64,000 bases of DNA from Symbiodinium kawagutii (GCA_009767595.1 VSDK01028718.1:766983-830982), one strand, 5' to 3'; counted from the first letter of the stretch, positions 33,191 to 43,465 are shown. Notes: generated by a model not told the origin, from the letters alone. A program made the numbers and translations.

Positions 33191-33281
33191 CTGCACCGCA
33201 AGGCGCCCAGTCTCGCTGGAGCCGCTCTCTTGGCCACGTTGGGTTTCATGTGCCTTGATCGATTTCTGGTGGCTGATCATG
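33191..33281 (+). CDS. gene C exon, phase 0>1, transmembrane-like
   Basis: LHRKAPSLAGAALLATLGFM then CLDRFLVADH, with G/GTGGGG donor. The apolar run LAGAALLATLGFMCL is bounded by basic residues. Confidence 0.65.
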
Positions 33282-33524
33282 GTGGGGTCCACCATGGGTG
33301 AATGAATCGTTAGTGGCTTAATGAATGGTGGTAAATGAATGGTTAATGTTTGGGCGATGGTGCAGTTAAATGGTTAGTGGATGGTCCACTTAGATGGTCA
33401 ATGGTTGATGGTTTTTAGATCGTTGATTGTTTGCTCATGCTTAATGGGCAAATTGACGTAAGAAGATTTGAATTGTTGGTATGTGTTGTTACACCTGTTC
33501 AGTGTTCATGGTCTTATTATGCAG

Positions 33525-33812
33525 ATTTTGCCAGAATTGTTTGTTTGTTTTGTTTTTTATTTTTATTTTTTCCGGGAGGGGTATTGATGATTGATCATTG
33601 TCGACTCGTGCTGAAATGGCAAGATGTTTGGCCAGCACGTGACAGTTATGACAGCAACAGTGGTCGGATGCTTGGGCCCGACACCTTCCTCAAAACCCTT
33701 CAGACTGGTAGTGGCAGTGCTACCCCAACAGCTTTTGTTTGCTCGGTCATATTGCCACTTGTCCCAAAATTGTTCATTAAATGTGGTTACGCCCTAAAAT
33801 CATATGAGTCCA
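33525..33812 (+). CDS. gene C exon, phase 1, 3' end uncertain
   Basis: Acceptor CTTATTATGCAG. Reads FARIVCLFCFLFLFFPGGVL, MIDHCRLVLKWQDVWPARDS, then SNSGRMLGPDTFLKTLQTGS and further. A membrane helix is followed by a polar domain. Phase fits 33191-33281. Several GT donors exist between 33730 and 33790; the coordinate given is the outer limit. Confidence 0.4.
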
Positions 33813-33932
33813 GTCATATACAGATGTGATTTTGTGCCCTTGTTTGATTGATCACTCTTTGAGCCATCGAACAACTTTCCCATCGGCTGGTGTCCTGAGC
33901 TGTGGTAGGCCTCAATTCTGCTGGGTGTCCAG

Positions 33933-33986
33933 GATTCAGTGACCAATGCAAAGCTTAGTGAAGAAATCCGATCCAAAGCATCACTG
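33933..33986 (+). CDS. gene C exon, phase 0>0
   Basis: Eighteen codons, DSVTNAKLSEEIRSKASL, between GGGTGTCCAG and CTG/GTTGGT. Helical and charged. Confidence 0.5.
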
Positions 33987-34172
33987 GTTGGTGGTTAATT
34001 GATAATGGTGAGTAATGGTTGACAATGGTTCATGATAGGGAATAAGAAACAACAATAGTGGTTAAACAACTACTGTATGGGTTGGTGGTTTGATTTGTTA
34101 CTTTGCTTAGTTTCCCAAATGCAATTATTAGCACATGATTGGTTGGCCTGCACATATTTCATTGTGGATCAG

Positions 34173-34241
34173 GAGGACTTCATGGTTCGTCACTTCTTGC
34201 AGATGCAGAATCTTTTCCCGACCTCAAACCTTGGAGAATGA
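34173..34241 (+). CDS. gene C terminal exon with TGA stop
   Basis: After TTGTGGATCAG in phase 0: EDFMVRHFLQMQNLFPTSNL then GE and TGA. Joined to the exon before it, this gives a charged amphipathic C-terminus. No donor lies before the stop. Confidence 0.5.
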   Translation, partial: EDFMVRHFLQMQNLFPTSNLGE

Positions 34242-34917
34242 TTTTCCTGGTGGTCAGTAGTCATCCAAACCTTATCCAAAGCTTCATGAAACAAGGAGGA
34301 CTTGATAGTCCTGTCAGCTTCCCTGGTTCATTGAGTCATTGAAGATCCTGAGAAACGCCACCCCCAAAAGAAGGCAGGTGCCAAAGCTGGTGATTTACCG
34401 GCACTCAATGAGATTAACATGGATTAACCACCGTGAACCGTTGGTAAACATCATTAATCAGTCATATCTTGTAAGCACTGTTCAAAATTGTCGGACGTCA
34501 ATCATCATCTTCAAAGTACTATGAATCTCCCACTGCCCTGGTGGTGTTTTTCCTCAGCAACTTGATTTCAGTCGTCCCATCCGATCAATGCATTCAGCAA
34601 CATGAAGCATCACTATTGGATTGCTTCACCAGTTTCATGGAATTAAAGCAACATATAATGCATTCAGCAACTTTGTTGGGTTTTTAGTTTGCGTTCCGAT
34701 TAAAGCGTTCCTTACAATTGAATTGATATCAACTACAATCAACCAATGCTCACGCTATCAGCCATCAAGATGGTCAACAGTTAGGAACAGTTTTGGCCAT
34801 TTATTAACAATTCTTAGTAGTTATTGATGGATATCAGCCAATGGTGATATCCGGAAATAGTGGTGCCCACAGTTATCATCCCACATGAATCATTGGCTGC
34901 AAAAAACAACCAGTTTT

Positions 34918-34946
34918 GGGATTCCCTATCGCTTGAGAAAGCACCA
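34918..34946. mobile_element. family II introner remnant
   Basis: GGGATTCCCTATCGCTTGAGAAAGCACC matches the right third of family II elements; the left end is missing. Confidence 0.4.
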
Positions 34947-34988
34947 AATCAACAATTAAGATTGGTTTGTCGTCCTTTCTCCGTGCAG

Positions 34989-35096
34989 CGTTCCAGGTTC
35001 TACTCCTATGAAGGGCTGTAGCCAGCGCCAGGGAGGTATCCAGTTCGACCAGTTCACCGCGATTACTTTCCATGGCATGATCATGATTGATCACTC
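34989..35096 (+). CDS. gene D exon, phase 2>2
   Basis: Acceptor TTTCTCCGTGCAG. Reads VPGSTPMKGCSQRQGGIQFD then QFTAITFHGMIMIDH, donor TC/GTAATG. The - strand is also open (MESNRGELVELDTSLALATA, starting at ATG 35076), so strand is not certain. Confidence 0.4.
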
Positions 35097-35407
35097 GTAA
35101 TGCTTGGTGGTTACAGGTGGGTAAGAATAGTAGTAGTTAAACATAGTTGATAGTCAGTTGATAGTGAAGAATACCAAGAATGCTTGATTCATAGTAAATG
35201 AATAGTTAACGGGATTTGAAGCATAACCATTTGTGGTAAAGTGCTAGTATTGGTGATTTAGATTACCATTCACAATTAAGTATGTATCCTAAGATATTGC
35301 TTGAGTACTCTACCATAGATTTTTAATCATGAATGATCAATACTGAACCATAGATTGCCATAGATGGTTGATACTGTTGAAACTTTAGTTTGTACTGAAA
35401 AAAATGT

Positions 35408-35508
35408 GTGTTTCTCAAAATATAGGGGTACCCTAAATCATCCAATACGAATCAATTTTGCTAAGGAACCAAGCATAACTTTGGGGGTTCCCTATCTTAA
35501 GCAACCAC
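35408..35508. mobile_element. introner-like element, family II
   Basis: GTGTTTCTCAAAATATAGGGG at left, TTCCCTATCTTAAGCAACCAC at right, GTACCCTAAATCATCC inside. Confidence 0.6.
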
Positions 35509-35547
35509 TCAAATGGGTACTACCCAGGGTACCCAGCACGTCTTCAG

Positions 35548-35671
35548 ACGTGTTCAACGAATGGTTTTTGTGGTGACCAACGAATTGGTACCCCCATGGC
35601 GTCGGGTCAGGTCAATGAACCTGACCTGAAACTTGTTGGTTTTGCGGCGTTTCTGACGACGAGTTGCACGG
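35548..35671 (+). CDS. gene D exon, phase 0>1
   Basis: After CACGTCTTCAG: TCSTNGFCGDQRIGTPMASG, QVNEPDLKLVGFAAFLTTSC, ending G/GTAGAG. The second half is the better coding part. Leftover G fits the exon at 36223. Confidence 0.55.
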
Positions 35672-35861
35672 GTAGAGGAACAACAAGACGGGAACAGAGG
35701 AATGATCATAATATGGTCAATAATGATATACACTGATGAATAGTTGTTAATCTATTTGATCAAGGACAGTGAATGACATATGATAAACAATGATCATACG
35801 CATATGAAGGAGGGCTAGTTGATATTTAATGACTACTGTTAAGAATAGTGAATGACATATG

Positions 35862-35956
35862 GGTGTTTCTCAAAATTGGGGTCCCCGAAAATCATCCACT
35901 AGTCATCTACAACAAACCATTAGGAGATGGTTTGGGGGTGCCTGTTTTTTCAAAAC
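35862..35956. mobile_element. introner-like element, family II, right end decayed
   Basis: GGTGTTTCTCAAAATTGGGG at left, interior AATCATCCACTAGTCATC, and a weak right end (TTTTTTCAAAAC instead of TTTTGAGAAAC). Confidence 0.5.
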
Positions 35957-36222
35957 AAATGATAAATAGTCAACGTATGAAGGAACCAAGAGACGTCAAT
36001 GACTGCTATCGAACGCCTACGGTTCAGGATAGTGAATGGTGATGCTTTACATGGTAAAACTCGTGGGAAGTATATGGCAAGTGGTGGGAAGTCATCATTC
36101 ATTGTGAAGATCAGCAACCACTTGACATGTAGTAGTCAATGTAATTGCCACTATCAATACAAATTACCAGTAATCATCAATCATTATATATGTAAATTAC
36201 AATTAGTCTTCACCATTCTCAG

Positions 36223-36395
36223 CGAATCCGAAACAACATGAATCCATATTGATCACATACATGACATACCTGCTCAACGTCGCTGTTTTCATCCAAATTT
36301 TGGATCCACCCCCTGTGGTGCACGGTGAAACCTGCCATGCCCACGGGGGGAAGCTGCCCAACGGGGCCTTACAGTGCGTCAAAGGAAGCAGCTGA
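36223..36395 (+). CDS. gene D exon, phase 1, possibly terminal
   Basis: Long pyrimidine acceptor (CTTCACCATTCTCAG). Reads NPKQHESILITYMTYLLNVA, VFIQILDPPPVVHGETCHAH, GGKLPNGALQCVKGSS, then TGA at 36393. It has an apolar helix (YMTYLLNVAVFIQIL) followed by Pro, His and Cys. It could instead end at CA/GTGCGT and continue to 37028. Confidence 0.55.
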
Positions 36396-37027
36396 GTTTG
36401 TGGTGGGAGATCTGATGGGTTGGTTGAGATGGCTAGCGCAGCCATTGTTGATCAATGATTGTTAATTAAAATTAACAAAAAAATTAGGGAAAAATTGGTT
36501 CATTTAGCCGGTTGATGCTGGCAAACCTAGCGGTTTAGCATGGTGAATCACGGTGAAGCATGGTTCACCGGCACAAGGCCACAGGGTTTGTGGAGCCCAG
36601 GTAGTCGATCCGGTGGCTCACCCCCCCCTATGATGGCAAATCGCCATCTGGTGAATCCTGTTGAGCTGGTTCAACGGTTCAACCAATAGCGACTTCTTAA
36701 CAGCTGCACTGTACACTCCCTATCCTTCACTCCAATCTATTTCCTGAAAGACATGCAATTTCAGGGGAGGAGTTGGCAGTTCGATGTGTTGCTCCAAGCG
36801 CATATGACGCAAAGATGCTGAAAAAGACTTCAGTCAAGATCATCAACAATGAGGGTGAATAACCAACAAAACTATAGGGTAAACCATGGTTTTCAAACTT
36901 GAAGGATTGTTGAAGATCCAAAGTTCAACATGTACAAAACCTCTAAGTTTGAAAACCATTGTTCTTCAAAATTCAACATGTACCGATTCTTGACAACGGG
37001 CTGAGGCTGTTCAAAACGTTCCATCAG

Positions 37028-37129
37028 CGGTGGGTCCAACCCCGTGGGTCGTGCAGGCGCAGAAAGCCAAGAAGTCTTTGAAGAGGCCCACGCGCGCGCG
37101 ATGGGGTCGAAGGGCCGCTCTCTGGGGAT
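37028..37129 (+). CDS. gene D exon, phase 1>1, strongly basic
   Basis: After CGTTCCATCAG: VGPTPWVVQAQKAKKSLKRP then TRARWGRRAALWG, ending T/GTTTTT. About one third Lys or Arg, as in a nuclear or nucleic-acid-binding tail. Confidence 0.5.
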
Positions 37130-37132
37130 GTT

Positions 37133-37400
37133 TTTACAATGGCGATAGATGACTTCTTGGTGGTTTGAAGCATTTGTTTCCCTAATAGTTAGTACAACTT
37201 GGTTATAAGATAATAACTTGGTGGTGGTGTGAAGCATTTTCTCCCTAGGTTTTCACTATCGCCATACTAGCAACAACGGTTATTTATCTTTGATTGTAAT
37301 AACTTGTTGGTGGTTTTTTGCATGTTTTTCTCAGGTTTTGACTATCGCCATAGTAGTAACAATGGTTATTAGCCTTTGGTTATAATAACTTGTTGGTGAT
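37133..37400 (+). repeat. tandem duplication of about 86-88 bp
   Basis: Two full units (37208 and 37296) and part units on each side share TAATAACTTGKTGGTGG, GCATKTTTYTC, AGGTTTTSACTATCGCCATA and CAACAAYGGTTATT. It begins right after the exon at 37028-37129 and carries repeated GT-rich donor-like starts. Confidence 0.75.
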
Positions 37401-37702
37401 AATATTTGATCTTAATGCTTCTTGATCACTATTGTTTATTGTTAATCGTCATGAGTCATGAAAACCTTCTTGCTTAAAGCCTTTTTTTCAGACAACCAGG
37501 ATTGAGCAAGGGAAAAAAAAAGCGCTAGTTTACCACCATCAGACCTCCATTGAATCATCATTCAGCCATCCTGAAACGACCATTAGTCCAACATTAAACC
37601 ATCATTAAACGACCATGAAACCATCATTAAACCATGACTAAACCACCATAAGACCACCATTAAACCCTGATTAACCCACCATGAAACGACCATTAAACCA
37701 TC

Positions 37703-37782
37703 ATGGCTCGCGCTACCCCACCGAGCGCTCTTTGGATCATGGCTGAGGCTTTGAGGCTATGGCTTGAGGCGAGGCCGGGATG
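37703..37782 (+). CDS. gene E first exon
   Basis: ATG at 37703 preceded by in-frame TAA. There is no AG acceptor in the preceding 40 bases, which fits a start codon rather than an internal exon. Reads MARATPPSALWIMAEALRLW then LEARPG; donor TG/GTGATC, phase 2. Amphipathic N-terminal helix, possibly a targeting peptide (inference). Confidence 0.5.
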
Positions 37783-38299
37783 GTGATCGCTGGTTAGGTG
37801 GTTAATAGAGGATTATTTGATAGTTATTTTATAGTTACTTGATTGTTAGTTATTAGCTTACGTTATTGTATGCTTAATCATTGGTTTGAATGCTGGGTAA
37901 CGATGGTGAATCTGTTGTTAATTGATGGTATGTTTGATGATGATTAAGCTATCTTGGGGTTAATTGATAGTTGTTCATGAATTGTGGTTCATTTGCGGTG
38001 GAATCGTTTTTTATTTGTGTTTTTCATTACCGGCGGCACTCGGCGTGGTTTCTGGCCAAGGAGATTGGAACAACACTTCCTGTATATCCACACAAATGCT
38101 GCGGGCCTAGCGCCAATAGCAATGTCAATGACTATGGTTGACCTGTTAACAGTAGATTGATTAGGGCAAAGACTTGCTTCCTGATATTTACTGATGAATG
38201 ATGATGCTTGGTGTTTGTCAAAGCGTGCTAAGCAGCAAACATCCAAGTTCATGGTACTGGGTATGTTCATAGCCGGCAAACCTCCGAGGGTTCAACCAG

Positions 38300-38398
38300 T
38301 GAACCTTTGAGTTCCTCGCCGCCAGGTCAGCCCAAGAGTTGCGCACCGCGCAGCGAAAGGGAAGATTTGACTCATGGGCCAAATGGGGAAATTCACAG
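38300..38398 (+). CDS. probable exon, frame unresolved
   Basis: Two + frames look coding: EPLSSSPPGQPKSCAPRSER (after AACCAG, phase 2) and FLAARSAQELRTAQRKGRFD (after TTTGAG, phase 0, better third-position bias). The - strand also has RNSWADLAARNSKVHWLNPR. Exonic composition is clear; frame and strand are not. Confidence 0.3.
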
Positions 38399-38689
38399 TG
38401 ATCGATCAACTATAATTAAGTGATCAGCATCTGGCTAATGGCATTTATTCATAGTGATTGATTCTGATTTCTGATCGACTATAACCTGCTGGTAGCTGGA
38501 TCAATCATGTTCACAAGAGGGGATTCCTGAACCTGGATGCCATTGCTGGACCCAACTGATTTTTGATCACTGATAAGGATCGATCATGCTTGGTTCATGG
38601 CAGAGATCCATCGCTTCAGAATCAACGGTTTGTTTAGCCATATATGTGGTGATTTATCTTGAGCTACGGGGGTTCTGAATATGGTTCTT

Positions 38690-39280
38690 AATAGATAGAA
38701 GGAACATCCACCATATTCAATATCGAAATCATAGACTTGTTGGGGATGGTCCAATAATAGCTGGCATCTTTTTGACTGGTATATCCCCTATCACGGTCCA
38801 GGCTAGGACACGATTTAGTGATGGTCATAACCCTTTGGCAGAGCCACAACTGGGAAACTGATGAAAACCAGCAGTGCAACGCGGCTGTAAACAACGGTGA
38901 ACCTGGTGAAACACAGCGTGGAACACCCGCGTGGGATTCCATCCTAGCAAAAGAACTGGGAACCAACCCACCAAAATTAGGAAACAACTGGGAAATGGGA
39001 AAGTACAAATAAAACAGACCCAACAACAGCTGGCGAAGACACCATCTGAAAACAGTTTGCTGTTGGATGAAGTAGATCCGCATGGTTCATGTCAGATCTT
39101 TTGGTCGTTATGGAACAATCAGCTGGTTGTCAGTAGGATGGGGATTTGGAGCTACCAGGAACGGTCCAACCAAATGGTAGATGGACAAGTCTTCCCAGCC
39201 AAAAGTGGCACGAATAATGCAATGCTGCGCTCCTCGCTTGGGGACAACAAAGTGTCCCGTAGATGGACGTGACTCAAAAT
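38690..39280. other. ORF-rich stretch, both strands
   Basis: A - frame of 131 codons (39083-38688) and + frames of 64 and 113 codons overlap. Weak codon bias. Near 39148 a GAGCTACCAGGAACGGTCCA word occurs that recurs at 45886 and, diverged, at 42283, a possible short dispersed element. Confidence 0.3.
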
Positions 39281-40075
39281 GATTGGCTCCCAGTGGGCTT
39301 TCCAAACTCTTTGCACCAAATTGGTACAGATATTTGATGAACAGCGCCTTAGTAAGGGCATGAAGGCCCCATGCCCGTGACGATGTTTATCAATACTGTA
39401 ACACCAGCACATGTGTTATGACGATGATTGTCAATAACACCAGCAACTAGAACCTTATGTGTTTCTCTCAAATCAACAGTGTACCTTCACTCCCGTGAAA
39501 TTCATTCAGAATCATCACCCCTCGTTGGAAAAAGGCTGGGCATCCAGCAATGTACCCAAAAAGTAGATCCTGCAGTGATAAACCCATGTTTGATGGTCAA
39601 TCAACAGCAATCATGTTATGGTTGAACCCGGGCCCTTAGTTTTTCACCATAAGCTGCCCCAGTTTGATTGGTAAATCAACAGCAATATTATGGTGGAAAA
39701 ACTGAGGGCCTGGGGTTTTACATTGCTGGCCCAAACATGCGGGTGGTTTGAGGTTTGGGGTTGGCCAAGGCTGATTGGGCTAGCATTTTTCAGCTGATGA
39801 CTGTGACAACCGTGATTTCACCACATGTTTGGGATGGTTGCTTATGACCAGTAGACAGATGATGATACACCAGCCAAGTATCAGTCTTCCAACGCTTGGG
39901 AATCCCTGGTTCCAACAGTGGGGTCTGTCCGGGGACGACATTGCAGATCCTAGCTGCCTAGGCTACAGGTTCTTTTCCACTCGTTGTTACGATTTATGTT
40001 CCACCATTGGTGTTTGCCATGGTGGTGGTTGGATTTCTGGTTGGTTGTTTCAAACATTTGGCCTCAACCAGAAAG

Positions 40076-40233
40076 TTTTGTGGATGACGGCTTCGAGCTG
40101 CAGGTCTTTGGGCTGGGCGAACGAAGCACCAAGCTGTTCTTTGTTGCCCATGATTGCAGGGTCCTTCAACCCCCCTGTTGGCTGTTATCATCCTTGGCAC
40201 AGTTGCTTGTACAGAAATCTCCCATGTTTGATG
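40076..40233 (+). CDS. gene E exon, phase 2>1
   Basis: After CAACCAGAAAG: FVDDGFELQVFGLGERSTKL, FFVAHDCRVLQPPCWLLSSL, AQLLVQKSPMFD, ending G/GTAGAT. Strong bias. Longer overlapping frames (153 codons from 39829) lack splice support. Confidence 0.6.
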
Positions 40234-40544
40234 GTAGATCACCCGCCAATGGCCAAACTTGGAGTACCCAACCCTTCCAGTCACCTTTGATAGTAGGTAA
40301 ACAATCCCAGTTACAACAAGGGTAGAAACCAGCTTTTTACATCTTTTTACCTATTATTTCATGGTAACTGAAAGCGTAGGGATAGTCAATGATGGTCCAT
40401 ATGATGCCAATAGTATCCAATAGAGATGAACGATTGCTTTTTATAAGGGATGATAACCAGCTAATGACCAGCCAATTTATGACCAGCAGTTTATTGACAA
40501 ATGGATCTACCAACCTTATGGGAACAATGACTGGTTGATTCTAG

Positions 40545-40721
40545 GTATCCATCCCTGGGAGACACGTCCATTTCAGTTCGATGACGAGCAAAGCCGTCAT
40601 TCCAATGGCAACCAAACGGATAGACATAGCACGCTACTGAGACAACTTGACCTCCAGCTGGGCTTTCTTGGGCTGGTGGTGGCACACCCAGTTGAACAGC
40701 ACGGCATGAGGCAACCAACCA
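40545..40721 (+). CDS. gene E exon, phase 1>1
   Basis: After TTGATTCTAG: IHPWETRPFQFDDEQSRHSN, GNQTDRHSTLLRQLDLQLGF, LGLVVAHPVEQHGMRQPT. Donor A/GTTGAT overlaps a TGA at 40724 that would otherwise end the protein. Continuing is supported by the exon at 40892 fitting phase 1. Confidence 0.6.
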
Positions 40722-40891
40722 GTTGATGAACATGATTGAAGCACGGGCAGTTAAGGTGGTTGAAGCATCTTGTTGATTCATGTTGGTTACATTATATATA
40801 ATTTACATTATTGAATATGATGGATATGTATTGATGGTTGAGTTGGGGATGCTTCCACAATGCCAACTGGATGGAAAACTTCTCCCTGAAG

Positions 40892-40947
40892 AGGTAGTCA
40901 ACTCTGGGAGTGCCATCATCCACGTGGATAGCTCCATAGATGAATTC
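40892..40947 (+). CDS. gene E exon, phase 1>0
   Basis: After TCTCCCTGAAG: VVNSGSAIIHVDSSIDEF, ending at GTAAGC. The frame is open further upstream (LPQCQLDGKLLPEE), so the acceptor may lie further left. Confidence 0.5.
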
Positions 40948-40982
40948 GTAAGCGTGACATGTTCCGAATCGCCCTTGTTCAG
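40948..40982 (+). other. 35-bp mini-intron candidate
   Basis: GTAAGCGTGACATGTT...CGCCCTTGTTCAG: canonical donor and a pyrimidine-rich acceptor only 35 bp apart, joining two coding frames that differ. All other introns in the window are at least 95 bp. Confidence 0.45.
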
Positions 40983-41189
40983 TTCCGGTCTTATGCATCG
41001 GCCAGTTTCGAATGTGCCTCCAAGAAATATCAGGGATGTTTGTCGATCCTGATCTTCGGCAGCTTGTTACCCCGGATTGTCGCTGAATGGGTTTGCTCCT
41101 TCCTAGCGAATGATACGAAGATCATTGGTTTCCCCCTTGCTACAGCAGAAACCACCGCGGTGGTTCTGACTCCTGCCAGAATCGAGTGA
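40983..41189 (+). CDS. gene E terminal exon with TGA stop
   Basis: Sixty-eight codons: FRSYASASFECASKKYQGCL, SILIFGSLLPRIVAEWVCSF, LANDTKIIGFPLATAETTAV, VLTPARIE, then TGA. An apolar stretch (LSILIFGSLLPRIVAEWVCSF) may be a membrane or buried helix. Family not recognised. Confidence 0.6.
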   Translation, partial: FRSYASASFECASKKYQGCLSILIFGSLLPRIVAEWVCSFLANDTKIIGFPLATAETTAVVLTPARIE

Positions 41190-41293
41190 TTGACAGAAGG
41201 GGCCATACCCTAGGCATTGTTGATGGTCGCTAATGATCAATCATACTATCAACTGCACATTGAATTGTCAACCACCAGTATTCATTATTGACT

Positions 41294-41384
41294 GGCCGGT
41301 GTTTCTAGACCTTTTTTATTTTCTCCAGTGAATGGTTAGTGGTTGACAAGCATATTTTTTCATGACGAGGTGGTTCAACCACCG
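41294..41384. mobile_element. introner-like element, family III
   Basis: CCGGTGTTTCTAGACC at left, TTTTTTATTTTCTCCAGTGAATGG and GTTGACAAGCATATTTTTTC inside, GAGGTGGTTCAACCACC at right. The ends are diverged. Confidence 0.45.
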
Positions 41385-41455
41385 ATCAGTATTCATCATT
41401 GTAAATCATTGTCCACTTATCCATGTCTTTATCCACCAATCAACCTTTATAATCT

Positions 41456-41562
41456 GGTGGTTTCTCAAAATAGGAAAGCACCAAAGTCATGGTTGGTTTG
41501 TTCCTATCAATGGTTAATGTTGAATGATTTTTGGGGGTCCCCCTATGACTTGAGAAACACCC
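41456..41562 (+). mobile_element. introner-like element, family II, adjoining an exon
   Basis: GGTGGTTTCTCAAAATAGG and CTATGACTTGAGAAACACC. The coding frame of the next exon begins inside its right repeat (CTTGAG/AAACACC), so this copy supplies the acceptor. Confidence 0.6.
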
Positions 41563-41673
41563 TTCTACGTTCATGCGTGAGAACATCGACGCTCGGATCC
41601 GTATGGATCCGTTTCGGAGATGGATTCGGAGCGTGTGCGCTTCTTCCGCACGGCTTTGGGGCGTCGGCCAATG
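41555..41673 (+). CDS. exon starting in an introner terminus, phase 0>2
   Basis: Reads KHPSTFMRENIDARIRMDPF, RRWIRSVCASSARLWGVGQ, ending TG/GTTGGA. An in-frame TGA lies just upstream within the element, which fixes the 5' limit. Basic and Trp-rich. Confidence 0.5.
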
Positions 41674-41825
41674 GTTGGAATAGACACCACTGGTGACGGC
41701 TGGAGGGGCACCACAGCGGGCCCAGCTACAACAATTGGCTAACAGGGTTTAACCAGTATCAACCATTAGTCAACCATTAGTCAGCCACAATTGGCTTGTA
41801 ACTTGGATGGGCTGATTTCAGCTAG

Positions 41826-42081
41826 ATGGGAGCACCTTTTTTTTCTCTGCTGTGGGAATTACCGGAAGGCACACGGGGTTGGGTGCCGTTTTGTTCGGGT
41901 CCTATGTTCAGAGAGCAGGTCAAGATTCTCACGTTTGATATCATATTGTTTTCGGCATCACCCGAAAAAAACACTATGCATCAGGAAGCTCACCAATCCG
42001 CACTGTCGGCACACTGCCTTGGTGTTAGAACTAGCTGTGCAACATACCTTTCTCAAGCTACGCCCTGGGATGAAAAACAAT
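41826..42081 (+). CDS. candidate terminal exon
   Basis: Eighty-five codons from ATG 41826 to TAA: FFSLLWELPEGTRGWVPFCS, EQVKILTFDIILFSASPEKN, SALSAHCLGVRTSCATYLSQ. A second + frame is open as well (LTNPHCRHTALVLELAVQHT). Good composition; no certain link to the previous exon. Confidence 0.4.
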
Positions 42082-42544
42082 AATCCAAGTTGAAACGAAT
42101 TTGGTGATTATATGATATCTGACTATCTATGATTATTTGATTGACAAATATTTATGGGGATGGGTTCGATTCACCAACCAGTAACAACCAGTAACAAACA
42201 GCTTCACTCCAAGGGTCAAGGTTGGTGGGTTAGGAGGGAGCGATTTGAAGCCAGGGGTTATCCATTTTAAAGGGGTAGCTGCGGAGCTACAAGGAGTAGT
42301 GTAACCAACTGGTAGTCAAGGTTGGTGGGTTATAGTTCTGCTTCAGAACAAGCATCACGCTTTGGGCAAGTTGGATGGTCAATCAGTGCTGCCCCAACTT
42401 TTGAACCATTCCCAGGTATGAATCGGAGGTACCCACCTACCCGCATTTTCACTCGGAGAAACTGAGAAACCATGGATTCTGATGGATTTTTTACTAGCAT
42501 GGCTTGGCATGGCTTGGCGTGGCTTGGCTATGTATCCACCACAG

Positions 42545-42679
42545 CGACTTGTGGACCCTCCGCCCACGACATGGCCCCCATTTTTGCCAGAGCTCCGCGA
42601 CGCGGAAAGCAACGCCGTGGTCGATCGCCCTATTGAAGCAAATCCAAGCGACAGCCCATTGGTAGCACTGATGGCAGTG
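42545..42679 (+). CDS. exon, phase 0>0
   Basis: After ATCCACCACAG: RLVDPPPTTWPPFLPELRDA, ESNAVVDRPIEANPSDSPLV, ALMAV. Donors TTG/GTAGCA (42661) or GTG/GTAGCT (42679). Pro-rich then acidic. Preceded by a CATGGCTTGG triplication. Confidence 0.55.
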
Positions 42680-42893
42680 GTAGCTTCTTCATGGGGACCC
42701 TTAATCAGCCATGAATGGTTGACAAATAAATTAGCCAAGAAAATAGCCAATGAATGCCACTGATCAATTTATTGAAATTAATTAGCCACGGACCATGGTT
42801 AGTTATCCATCAAATTGGCCATGAGTCAGTCAAGAGTCAAGATGACAGTACCAAGCCAGTCATGACATCAGCGGGACCCTAAGCACCCTGGAG

Positions 42894-42966
42894 GGATGTG
42901 TTTTTCCGGAGCCATTGGTAGAAGCTGAAGCGAGCTCAGCTCCCTTCGACAGCTACGAGCTGAAAG
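42894..42966 (+). CDS. exon, phase 0>1
   Basis: GCVFPEPLVEAEASSAPFDS then YELK, donor G/GTCAAC. A start after CATCAG at 42872 (phase 2) would add GTLSTLE. Confidence 0.5.
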
Positions 42967-43375
42967 GTCAACCACAGTAAGCGTTGTTGTAGCTGTAGCC
43001 ACTTGGGTAATAATATAAGTGCATTATGGTGCATTACTGATTATTCTACAAGTGTTTGCAAGGTTTTTATAGGTGTATTATAGGTTATTACATTTCTTGT
43101 AGGTGATTGCAATTAGCATAGCATGTGTCTTCTTTTTATTGGTGAATTGTCGTAACTTATTGTACATGGCCAACCAGACCATAGATGTTGAATTAATTAT
43201 TGTAGGTTCATAACCAGGTTCATCTCACTGGTTGTTAACTCAACCAGTGATCAACAATCAATATGTTGTGATTGGCTCATGAACATTGGTGAACACCTAG
43301 TGTGAAAGACCAGTCATTATCTCCCAATAGTGGCCCTAATTACTCATTGTGTCATACATGATGTGGTGGTTTCTC

Positions 43376-43465
43376 AAAATAGGGGTACCCCCAAATCATC
43401 CGTTACAAGCCATTCATAGCAATAAAACATTCATTTTGGGGTCTCCCTATGGCTTGAGAAACCAC
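43376..43465. mobile_element. introner-like element, family II
   Basis: Best-preserved copy: GTGGTTTCTCAAAATAGGGG, TACCCCCAAATCATCCGTTA, CTATGGCTTGAGAAACCAC; 90 bp. Confidence 0.75.

Noticed and set aside
39829-40290. 153-codon + ORF
   Set aside because: Third-position bias and splice phase favour another frame (exon 40076-40233) inside it.
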